From Candidatus Odyssella thessalonicensis (lineage in GTDB: Bacteria; Pseudomonadota; Alphaproteobacteria; Bin65), in assembly GCA_005240015.1 (NCBI GenBank), contig SBBV01000075.1, forward strand, positions 1 through 7,388: 7,388 bases of DNA. The letters are read 5' to 3'. How positions within the stretch are numbered: position 1 is the first letter of the stretch; every line of letters begins with the position of its first letter. Positions 1 through 6,299 of this stretch are shown piece after piece. The translations under genes were made by a program, and so were the position numbers. A model generated the notes under the pieces. The model ran no database searches. It was not told the origin of the DNA and saw nothing but the letters and a program-made list of their open reading frames with translations.

Positions 1-715
1 ACCGCAGGATCGCCGCCTGCACGGCATCGAGCCGTGAGACGATGCCCCATTCCATCACGGTGTTGCGGTCGAGCAGGCCGTGATTGCGCACGCGCCGGAT
101 GGCGTCGGCGACGGCGTCGGCGTTGGTGGTGACAAAGCCCCCGTCGCCGGCGGCGTTGAGCAGCTTGAGCGGGTGGGCGGAGAAGCAACCGAGGTCGCCC
201 AAGGCGCCGGTGCGCACCCCATCGAGCATCGACCCGATCGCTTGCGCGGCGTCTTCCACCAGCAAGAGCCCGTGCCGCTGGGTGATCGCGCGCAACGCCG
301 GCATGTCGCAGACGCCGCCGCGCAGGTGAACGGCCATGATCGCGGCGGTGCGCGACGTGATCACCGCCTCCACCGCGGCGGGATCGATTAGCTCGTCGCG
401 GCGTACGTCGGCAAAAACCGGCTTCGCCCCGATCTTCACGATCGCTGCCGCGGACGCGACGAAGGAATTCGGCGGCGTGATCACTTCGTCGCCGGGGCCG
501 ATGCCGACGGCGGCCATGCCGATCATCAGCGCATCGGTTCCCGAATTCACCGCGATCGCGTGGCGGACGCCGCAATAGGTCGCGAGCGCCTGTTCGAGCG
601 CCTCGACCTCGGTGCCGCCGATATACATTCCGCTCGCGAGCGCCGCCTCGATGCGCGGCATGAGCTCCCGCCGCTCTTCCGCAAACTGCGCCGCGAGGTT
701 GATGTAGCGGATCAC
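1..715 (-). CDS. DegT/DnrJ/EryC1 PLP-dependent sugar aminotransferase (C-terminus beyond left edge)
   Basis: Reading leftward from a GTG at 715, 238 codons stay open to the window edge; the C-terminal third is missing. The protein begins MIRYINLAAQFAEE, the usual DegT N-terminus. It has VNSGTDAL (about residues 58-65), which normally contacts the PLP phosphate. VEDAAQAIGS carries the Asp that pairs with the PLP ring nitrogen, and SAHPLKLLNAAGDGG holds the probable Schiff-base Lys184. RNHGL.DR.TV and SRLDAVQAAILR follow, as in the upstream paralogue. Family members transfer an amino group, usually from glutamate, to a keto-sugar nucleotide in the cytoplasm. The GTG overlaps the preceding stop codon in GTGA, so translation is probably coupled. 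The fold and PLP chemistry are clear; the sugar substrate is unknown. A cofactor-binding non-transaminating DegT role (dehydratase type) is unlikely because the Lys is present. Confidence 0.93.
   Translation of the reverse strand, partial: MIRYINLAAQFAEERRELMPRIEAALASGMYIGGTEVEALEQALATYCGVRHAIAVNSGTDALMIGMAAVGIGPGDEVITPPNSFVASAAAIVKIGAKPVFADVRRDELIDPAAVEAVITSRTAAIMAVHLRGGVCDMPALRAITQRHGLLLVEDAAQAIGSMLDGVRTGALGDLGCFSAHPLKLLNAAGDGGFVTTNADAVADAIRRVRNHGLLDRNTVMEWGIVSRLDAVQAAILR
712..715 (-). other. GTGA stop/start overlap between the two DegT genes
   Basis: Read on the minus strand these four bases are GTGA: GTG starts the downstream aminotransferase and TGA ends the upstream one. This is a classic arrangement for translational coupling and supports both the GTG start and co-production of the two aminotransferases. 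Confidence 0.85.
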
Positions 716-1812
716 GGCCTGGCCCGCCGGAAATCGCGCACGACCGCAAGCGCATGGTCAAGCTGCTCGCGCACAAGATATTGGTGGACCGGGAAGGTAA
801 TCGCTTCGGCAGCCTGGCGGTCGGTGACCGGAAAATCGCCGCGCCGGTAGCCGAGATGGTCGAGCGCAGGCTGGCGATAGACTGGCACCGGATAGTGCAC
901 CTTGCACTCGACACCATTGGCGAGGCAGTGCGCGAGCAGGCGGTCGCGCTCTTCGGCGAACACCTGGTAGGTGACGAAAGTGTGCCGGACGCGCGGATTG
1001 CGCGGCGGCACCCTTATTCCGGGAATTGCAGCGAAGCCCGCATCGTAGATGGCGGCATTTTCGTTGCGGCGGCGGATGATGGCCTCTGCCGTGTCGAGGA
1101 CGCGCCGCGCCACCACGGCCTGCAGCGAGTCGAGCCGGCTGTTGACGCCGAGCATGACGACCGTGTCGCGGTCGGCGAGACCGTGATTGCGCAGCAGGCG
1201 GAGCTTTTGCGCGAGCGCATCGTCGTTGGTCACGATGACGCCGCCGTCGCCCCAGATGTTGAGGAACTTCTGCGGATGGAGCGAAAACGTGCCCGTGATC
1301 CCCCAGGTCCCGGCGCAACGCCCGTCCAGCGTCGAGCAAATCGCCTGGCACGCGTCCTCGACGATCGGAACTCCGTGCCGCGCGGCGATCGCGGCGATGC
1401 GCGGAAGGTCGGCGACGTTGCCGGTGAGGTGGACGGGAATGATGGCCTTGGTCTTCGGGGTGATCGCCGCCTCGATCCGGTCGGGATCGATGCAGAACGA
1501 GTCGTCGACGTCGACGAAGACCGGGCGCGCACCGACATCGGCAATGGCGCCGGCCGTGGCGATGAAGGTGTTGGCCGCGGTGATGACCTCGCCGCCCGGG
1601 CCGACGCCGAGCGCGCGCAGCGAAAGCTTGAGCGCGTCGGTTCCGGAATTGACGCCGATCGCGTGGCGCGCGGCGAGCCGCGCGGCAAACGCGGCCTCGA
1701 AGTCGGCAACGGCCTTCCCCAGCGTGAAATCGCCCGTCGCCACCAACTCGCGCAGCGCCGCGAGAATCGGCTCCGCGTCGGCGAACTGCTCGCGCAGGTA
1801 GACGAACGGCAC
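712..1812 (-). CDS. DegT/DnrJ/EryC1 PLP-dependent sugar aminotransferase
   Basis: About 366 residues, the normal size for this aminotransferase family, which aminates keto-sugar nucleotides using PLP. Visible motifs are VNSGTDALKL (PLP phosphate site), VEDACQA (Asp for the PLP ring nitrogen) and SLHPQKFLNIWGDGG with probable Schiff-base Lys182. RNHGLADRDTV and NSRLDSLQAVVAR follow, and a C-terminal region with VHYPVPVYRQPAL closes the fold. HPQK is a small departure from the commoner HPLK. I place the start at the GTG at 1812 because it gives the typical N-terminus MPFVYLREQF. It has no good Shine-Dalgarno. A TTG at 1845, one base after the upstream stop, and a more distant start at 1938 inside the upstream gene are alternatives; the extra 1938 residues are Arg-rich and look non-native. 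It follows the E1 beta gene and is coupled to a second DegT gene. The substrate is unknown. Confidence 0.94.
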   Translation of the reverse strand: MPFVYLREQFADAEPILAALRELVATGDFTLGKAVADFEAAFAARLAARHAIGVNSGTDALKLSLRALGVGPGGEVITAANTFIATAGAIADVGARPVFVDVDDSFCIDPDRIEAAITPKTKAIIPVHLTGNVADLPRIAAIAARHGVPIVEDACQAICSTLDGRCAGTWGITGTFSLHPQKFLNIWGDGGVIVTNDDALAQKLRLLRNHGLADRDTVVMLGVNSRLDSLQAVVARRVLDTAEAIIRRRNENAAIYDAGFAAIPGIRVPPRNPRVRHTFVTYQVFAEERDRLLAHCLANGVECKVHYPVPVYRQPALDHLGYRRGDFPVTDRQAAEAITFPVHQYLVREQLDHALAVVRDFRRARP

Positions 1813-1846
1813 TCGTTTGAGGGAAGCGGTCAAATCGCTATCCAAC

Positions 1847-2878
1847 TCAGATACCGGCGACCGCGCTCTTGCACGCGCGCACGATATCGGCACTCGTCGG
1901 ATAGTAGCCGGCTTCGAGCGGCGCGCTGGTGGGCGCATAGCGATGCGGCCAGGTAACCCGTTGCGGCGCGGCCTTGAGCGCTGGGCCGACCCGCTCGCAC
2001 ACGCTGGCGATCACCTCGGCCGCCGCGCCGAAGTCGCGCCAACCCGGATCGGCGACGACCAGCCGGCCGGTTCGGCCCACCGAGGCCAGCACCGTCTCGA
2101 GGTCGAGCGGGACCAGCGTCCTCAGGTCGACGACCTCGACCTCGATGCGCTCGGCGGCAAGCTGCTCGGCCGCCTCGAGCCCGCCGGGAACCAGCGAGCC
2201 GATCGCAACCAGCGTCACGTCTTTGCCCGGCCGGCGCACCAGCGCCCTCCCGAGGCGAATGAAATAGGGCTCGTCGGGAACCTCCTCCTCCATCGCGTAG
2301 AGCGAACGGCCCTCGATGAACAGCGTGGGGTCGTTCGAGAAGATGCTGCTCAGCAGCAGTCCCTTGGCGTCGGCCGGCGAGCCCGGCATCACCACCTGCA
2401 TACCCGGCAGATGCGCGAACCAGCTGTGCAGGCTCTTCGAGTGCTGCGGTCCCTGCCCCCAGCCCTTTCCGACGATGGCGCGGATGGTCAATGGCATTGT
2501 CGCGTGGCCGCCGGAAATGTAGCGCCATGGGCCGATCCAGTTCGCGATTTGATCCGCGGAGTAGAGCAGGAAATCGAAGCGCTGGTGCACGAGCACGGGG
2601 CGCAAACCGGCATTGGCTGCGCCCGCCGCCAGGGCGGTCAACGATTGCTCGGAGATCGGTGTGTCGAAGACACGGCGCGCGCTGAAGCGCTCCTTCAAGC
2701 CGGCGGTCGATCCGAAGATCCCGGCCTTTCCGTCGGCGCCGATGCCGAACACGAACACGTTCTCGTCGAGCTCCATCGCCTGCCGCTGGGCGGCATTCAC
2801 GGCGGCCCCGAAGCTAAGGCGGGTGGCCCGGCCGGCCCGGGGCGTGCTCGCTAACTCCACCGCACTCGCTTTCGACAT
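1847..2878 (-). CDS. ThDP-dependent 2-oxoacid dehydrogenase E1-type, beta subunit
   Basis: 343 residues, close to the usual 325-345 for E1 beta chains. Together with the alpha subunit it would bind thiamine diphosphate at the subunit interface and decarboxylate a 2-oxoacid. It starts with LSFGAAVNAAQRQAM (about 21-35). FDTPISE (71-77) carries the conserved Glu that activates the ThDP aminopyrimidine, and QHSKSLHSWFAHLPGM (145-160) carries the His of the E1 beta active site. MPGSPADAKGLL and VVDLRTLVPLD are typical of the C-terminal half. VHQRFDF (97-103) and GKGWGQGPQHS (138-147) resemble, from memory, E1 beta proteins found in surface-polysaccharide loci rather than core pyruvate dehydrogenase. 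The usual G-E-[DE] motif after strand VFV reads GIGADG (45-50), so its Glu is absent. The ATG at 2878 has a strong Shine-Dalgarno, and the gene lies 27 bases after the alpha gene. No E2 or E3 gene is nearby. Confidence 0.93.
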   Translation of the reverse strand: MSKASAVELASTPRAGRATRLSFGAAVNAAQRQAMELDENVFVFGIGADGKAGIFGSTAGLKERFSARRVFDTPISEQSLTALAAGAANAGLRPVLVHQRFDFLLYSADQIANWIGPWRYISGGHATMPLTIRAIVGKGWGQGPQHSKSLHSWFAHLPGMQVVMPGSPADAKGLLLSSIFSNDPTLFIEGRSLYAMEEEVPDEPYFIRLGRALVRRPGKDVTLVAIGSLVPGGLEAAEQLAAERIEVEVVDLRTLVPLDLETVLASVGRTGRLVVADPGWRDFGAAAEVIASVCERVGPALKAAPQRVTWPHRYAPTSAPLEAGYYPTSADIVRACKSAVAGI

Positions 2879-2883
2879 TACTT

Positions 2884-2890
2884 CTCCTCC
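2884..2890 (-). promoter_or_regulatory. Ribosome binding site of the E1 beta gene
   Basis: GGAGGAG on the minus strand, five bases before the ATG at 2878. It is a near-perfect Shine-Dalgarno and fixes the start. Confidence 0.85.
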
Positions 2891-2905
2891 CGGCTGCGAG
2901 CGGGA

Positions 2906-3967
2906 TCAGTAAGGGCGGAGCCGCGTCTCGGCCTGCCCGCCGAGGAATCGTGTGGGCGCGGCGTCAATCAGCTCGCGCACCACCGGCGCGTAGCCGTTCG
3001 CAGCCTCGATGCCGCGCAGATCCTGAAACCGCGGGAACGGGGCGGCCTTGGCCGCGCGAATCGCTGACCAAACTTGCTCGTCGCACGAGGCGTCCACCTC
3101 CTCCAGCGCCGCGTCGGCCACCCCCGCCGCGCGTGCGAGCCGGAGCATCGCCGCGAGGGGATCGCTTGCCTTGGCGGCGTCAACCTCCGCTACCGGCCGA
3201 TAGTCGAGATGATCGTCGCTCTCCGGCCCGACATGGCCGCAGAAGCGATAGGTCTCCACCTCAAGCAGGAAGGGTCCGCGTCCCTCGCGGATGTCGGCGA
3301 CGATCACGTTCATCGCGGCGGCGAGCTCCAGCGGGTTCTTGTCTGGCATGCGCCGCACCGCCACGCCGAAGGCCGCGGCGCGCGCAATCAGATCGTGGCT
3401 CGCCGCGCGTGCGGGCGCCGGCGTATGCGCGGCATAGCGGTTGTTCTCGCAAAGGAAGAGGATCGGCAGTCGGTGGAGTGCCGCGAGGTTGAGCGCCTCG
3501 TAGCTCACGCCCTCGTCCATTGCGCCGTCGCCGAAAACGGCCACGCTGATGCCGCTTCCGCCCCGCCGATAGCGCTGGGCGAAGGCGCTTCCCACCGCCA
3601 GCCCCAGCGGCCCGCCCACGATGGCGCCGCTGTAGAAGTGGAAGCCGTGGTGCGCGAGCTCCATCGAGCCGGCCAGGCCGCCGTTGGATCCGGTCGCCTT
3701 GCCGTAGAACTCCGCGATCATGGCATCGAGCGGTGCTCCCTTGGCGAGATAGTAGCCGTGCGAGCGATAGTGGCTCATGATCACGTCGTCCGGGCGCAGC
3801 TGCAGCGAAAGCGCCGCCGGCGCCGCCTCCTGGCCGACGCAGAAATGCATCGGGCAGCGCATCTCATTCGCCGGATGATACTCCGCGATCAGGATTTCCT
3901 CGGTGCGCCGGATCAGCCGCATCATGCGGTAGAGGGCGAGGGCATCGGCGGCCTGGGTTTGCCCCAC
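2906..3967 (-). CDS. ThDP-dependent 2-oxoacid dehydrogenase E1-type, alpha subunit
   Basis: 353 residues; partner of the downstream beta subunit. It carries the ThDP diphosphate/Mg site GDGAMDEG (146-153) followed by EALNLAAL and CENNRYA (173-179), the standard GDG-X(n)-N motif. YRSHGYYLAKG (68-77) holds a conserved active-site His, and YGKATGSNGGLAGSM (88-102) is a hallmark E1 alpha segment. YRFCGHVGPESDD (240-252) holds a second His, matching the loop of human E1 alpha that includes the regulated Ser and His263. EMRCPMH and H-V-G-P are, from memory, typical of E1 alpha proteins found in polysaccharide loci. About 40 residues follow the PFP (310-312) where many relatives end. I chose the GTG at 3967 for its Shine-Dalgarno; a start at 4048 would run 65 bases into the SDR gene with Arg-rich sequence. 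The substrate 2-oxoacid (pyruvate, 2-oxobutyrate or other) cannot be told. Confidence 0.93.
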   Translation of the reverse strand: MGQTQAADALALYRMMRLIRRTEEILIAEYHPANEMRCPMHFCVGQEAAPAALSLQLRPDDVIMSHYRSHGYYLAKGAPLDAMIAEFYGKATGSNGGLAGSMELAHHGFHFYSGAIVGGPLGLAVGSAFAQRYRRGGSGISVAVFGDGAMDEGVSYEALNLAALHRLPILFLCENNRYAAHTPAPARAASHDLIARAAAFGVAVRRMPDKNPLELAAAMNVIVADIREGRGPFLLEVETYRFCGHVGPESDDHLDYRPVAEVDAAKASDPLAAMLRLARAAGVADAALEEVDASCDEQVWSAIRAAKAAPFPRFQDLRGIEAANGYAPVVRELIDAAPTRFLGGQAETRLRPY

Positions 3968-3973
3968 GAGACG

Positions 3974-3980
3974 CCCTCCC
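3974..3980 (-). promoter_or_regulatory. Ribosome binding site deciding the GTG start of the E1 alpha gene
   Basis: GGGAGGG on the minus strand, six bases before the GTG at 3967 and just after the SDR stop codon at 3984. It supports this GTG over the longer start at 4048. Confidence 0.8.
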
Positions 3981-3983
3981 GTA

Positions 3984-4865
3984 TCAGGGCGTGCCGCCGG
4001 CCGCGCGCTCGAGCGCGCGCTTGAGCGCCCCGTCGGCGAGGTGCACAAGGTTGATCCGCTGCATGGTGTAGAGATCGGAGGCGTTGATTTCGCCGATCCG
4101 CTCGGCGAACTCCGGTGCGCGCCACGGATCGAAGCTGGCGCTGATCGTTTTGCCGGTGAGGCCGTCGGCCTGCGGCGAGAGCAGGAACCGCACGCAGGCG
4201 ACCGGAACCTCGACGGGAACGCCGCCCTCGGCGAGCTTCGCGCGCGTCATCGCGTAGAACGCCTCGCCTGCCGCGTCGGGGCCGGCCGCGAGCGTGGCCT
4301 CGTGGATCTCCGTCTTCACGAAGCCGGGGGCGACACCGTTCACGGCGATGCCGAGCGAGGCCAGCTCCTGCGCAATCGTCTCGATGAAGCGCACGATGCC
4401 GGCCTTGGAGACGGCGTAGGCGGAATAGCGCGGCAGCGGCGCGAACGCGCCGCCGCCTGAGAAGGTGATGATGCGCGGGCGGCGCTCCGCGCGCATCAGC
4501 GGCACCGCGCAATGCACCGCCAGGCAAGCGCCGAAGAGGTTGCCGCGCACCGCAGCCCACCATTGCTCCGGCTCGATCGTGTGGAACGGCCCGATCGGCC
4601 CGTAGCTTCCGGTGCAGACAACGAGCGCATCGAGATGTCCGAAGCTCGCGGCCACCTTGGTAAAGAAGGCGCGCACCTCGGCCTCGTCGCTCACGTCCAC
4701 CGTGGCATAGTCCGCCGCGGCCCCATCGGCCGTGAGCGCCGCGAGCCGGTCCGCCCGGCGCGCCCCGACGAAGAGGCGATAGCCGTCGGCGATCAAGGCT
4801 TTGGCCAGTGCCGCACCGATACCCGAGCTGGCGCCAAGAACGGCGACGGTTCTCTGATTGCTCAT
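3984..4865 (-). CDS. Short-chain dehydrogenase/reductase with C-terminal extension
   Basis: 293 residues, longer than the about 250 of a classical SDR. The Rossmann dinucleotide motif is GASSGIG (11-17). GARR (34-37) after the second strand suggests NADP(H) preference. The catalytic set is Asn109, Ser136 (ITFSGGG), Tyr150 and Lys154 (YAVSK), and APGFVKTEI (179-187) is the usual segment after the active site. The NAG motif reads CTG at 84-86. After the normal end of the fold (TGKTIS, about 237-242) there are about 50 more residues with FDPW and SDLYTMQRI. I recall this tail from SDRs in bacterial polysaccharide clusters. It would oxidise or reduce a hydroxyl or keto group, probably on a sugar or on the product of the adjacent E1 enzyme. 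The ATG at 4865 has GGAG upstream; in-frame starts further up (to 4910) add an unlikely MMHRLEMRGLLLGDR leader. The E1 alpha gene follows after 16 bases. Confidence 0.92.
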   Translation of the reverse strand: MSNQRTVAVLGASSGIGAALAKALIADGYRLFVGARRADRLAALTADGAAADYATVDVSDEAEVRAFFTKVAASFGHLDALVVCTGSYGPIGPFHTIEPEQWWAAVRGNLFGACLAVHCAVPLMRAERRPRIITFSGGGAFAPLPRYSAYAVSKAGIVRFIETIAQELASLGIAVNGVAPGFVKTEIHEATLAAGPDAAGEAFYAMTRAKLAEGGVPVEVPVACVRFLLSPQADGLTGKTISASFDPWRAPEFAERIGEINASDLYTMQRINLVHLADGALKRALERAAGGTP

Positions 4866-4869
4866 CCGG

Positions 4870-4874
4870 TCTCC
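4870..4874 (-). promoter_or_regulatory. Ribosome binding site of the SDR gene
   Basis: GGAGA on the minus strand, four bases before the ATG at 4865. It favours this start over the in-frame ones up to 4910. Spacing is slightly short. Confidence 0.6.
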
Positions 4875-4944
4875 GAGGAGAAGGCCCCGCATCTCTAAAC
4901 GGTGCATCAAGGCCTGCCAAGGGCCAAGGCCCGCGCGACGCCGC

Positions 4945-6282
4945 TCAGAGCCCGGCGAGGTAGTCCAGGAGCTGGTCGACGCGATGCGACCAGGTGTTGC
5001 CGGCGAGGATGGCCTCGCGCGCCGCCTTGCCGACGCGCCGCCGCCGCGCCTCGTCGCCGAGGAGCTCGCGCGCCAGTTCGGGCAGCGTGGCGTCGTCGTA
5101 TTCGAAATAGTGCACGCCGGGCTCCATCACATGGCGCAAGCATTCGGGCGAGTCGCGCGTGTTGTCGTAGATCTTGTTGACGAAAATCACCGCGCCCGAC
5201 GCCATGCAATCGAGCGCGCGCGCGTGCACCTGGCTCATCGCGTTGTGGAGATTGATGCGCGTCGTCACGAACATCTCGCGTGCCGCCGCTTCGGTGTGCA
5301 GCGGTCCGTGGAAATAGGGCTGGTATTCGGGGTAGGTTTCCCATTCGCCGATACCGAAGATGCGCAGCGAAGTGCTCACCCCGAGGATGGCGTCGACGAG
5401 TGCCTTGCGGCTCTGGGCCCGCATGAAGAGATTTTCGATCCCGTAGAGGAGATCGTCCGGCACCATGCATTTGTCGGCGGGCGGCGCCAGCGGAAGGCGC
5501 AGCCGGGCCTGGGCGCCGAACAGCGTGAGCGAAAGCCGCTGCCGCCGCTGCAGCCGCTCGTAGATGTAGTCGTTCATGAACCGGTGCGCGGCGAGGACGT
5601 CGTAGGAATTCCAGCTGAGCCCCCACGCTTTCAACGCCTCGACCAGTTCGCGCACCGTGCCGAGATTGGGGTGCTGCAGCGGAACCCCGCGGCCGCCAAG
5701 GTCGGCCATCAGCTGCTGATCGCCGATGGCGAGGCGATGCTTGGGCGGGATGTAACCCATCAGCGAGAAATCCGAGAGCGGTGCGGCCTCGCTCGGGAAG
5801 AAAATCTCGGGATCGGTTCCGCAAAGAAGGTAGCCCCAATGGGTGAGCGCGCCGGCATCGATGCCGATCGCGGCCGGGCGCGTCAGAAAGAGATAGAAGT
5901 CGCTCCCCTCGAACGCTTTGTTCGAACGGTGGCGCTCGTGGATCCCCATCGAGCGCCAGTCCTGCACCCAGGCCACATGCTTGACGTGCCGCGGCAAGCC
6001 TTCGGCGCGATCGCGCGCGCGGTCGATCTCGAGCACGACGTCGGGCTTCATCAGATCGCAGAACTGGGCGAGCTGCATCGGGTTGAGATAGCCCCACCCG
6101 ACGTGGGCATCGACGCCGCGCCGCATCAGCTGCTTGCGCAGGCCCAGGAGCTCGCTGAAGTAGAGCGAGGAGTTGTTGGGAGAGAACATGGCGATCGAGC
6201 GCAAGCCGCGCGCGGGCCGCGGCGCGGGGCGATCCGCGGAAGACAAAGCGCGGGCGGCGGGACTGCGGCCTTGCTCGTTCAC
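4945..6282 (-). CDS. GT-B glycosyltransferase, CgeB / Glyco_trans_1_2-like
   Basis: About 445 residues. The C-terminal half matches the Glyco_trans_1_2 pattern: LRIFGIGEWE (about 307-316), then INLHNAMSQVHARALDCMASGAV (343-365) and EPGVHYFEYDD (387-397). A closing helix segment, GNTWSHRVDQLLDYL, is like those of CgeB and related GT-B enzymes. The N-terminal half has MFSPNNSSLYFSELLGLRKQ and HVAWVQDWRS (about 101-110), plausible for the acceptor domain. Such enzymes act in the cytoplasm and transfer a sugar from a nucleotide donor to a glycan or protein; donor and acceptor are unknown. No signal peptide or membrane helix is seen. I chose the GTG at 6282 for its CGAGG Shine-Dalgarno. The first about 30 residues are Ala/Arg/Pro-rich and probably disordered, so an ATG at 6189 (MFSPNNSS) is possible. 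It lies 17 bases after the upstream stop; 79 bases separate it from the SDR gene. Confidence 0.82.
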   Translation of the reverse strand: MNEQGRSPAARALSSADRPAPRPARGLRSIAMFSPNNSSLYFSELLGLRKQLMRRGVDAHVGWGYLNPMQLAQFCDLMKPDVVLEIDRARDRAEGLPRHVKHVAWVQDWRSMGIHERHRSNKAFEGSDFYLFLTRPAAIGIDAGALTHWGYLLCGTDPEIFFPSEAAPLSDFSLMGYIPPKHRLAIGDQQLMADLGGRGVPLQHPNLGTVRELVEALKAWGLSWNSYDVLAAHRFMNDYIYERLQRRQRLSLTLFGAQARLRLPLAPPADKCMVPDDLLYGIENLFMRAQSRKALVDAILGVSTSLRIFGIGEWETYPEYQPYFHGPLHTEAAAREMFVTTRINLHNAMSQVHARALDCMASGAVIFVNKIYDNTRDSPECLRHVMEPGVHYFEYDDATLPELARELLGDEARRRRVGKAAREAILAGNTWSHRVDQLLDYLAGL

Positions 6283-6289
6283 CTCTGCA

Positions 6290-6294
6290 CCTCG
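6290..6294 (-). promoter_or_regulatory. Possible ribosome binding site of the glycosyltransferase gene
   Basis: CGAGG on the minus strand, seven bases before the GTG at 6282. It is weak but better than what precedes the alternative starts at 6318 and 6189. Confidence 0.45.
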
Positions 6295-6299
6295 GCCCG

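Noticed and set aside
1813..1938. Start of the second-last gene at 1938, overlapping the E1 beta gene by 92 bases
   Set aside because: The extra residues are Arg-rich and unlike DegT N-termini, and the E1 beta C-terminus in that stretch is family-like. A start at 1812, or at 1845, is more plausible.
754..1956. Long plus-strand open frame of 400 codons
   Set aside because: It is antisense to the DegT gene at 712-1812, which has full family motifs. The plus-strand translation is Arg/Ala/Asp-rich with no recognisable domain, a usual effect of high GC.
4866..4944. Possible terminator or attenuator hairpin in the 79-base gap (GGGCCTTGGCCC and CTCCTCGGAG)
   Set aside because: The inverted repeats are short, leave loops of only two to four bases, and no T-run follows. 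GC-rich palindromes this size are expected by chance here.
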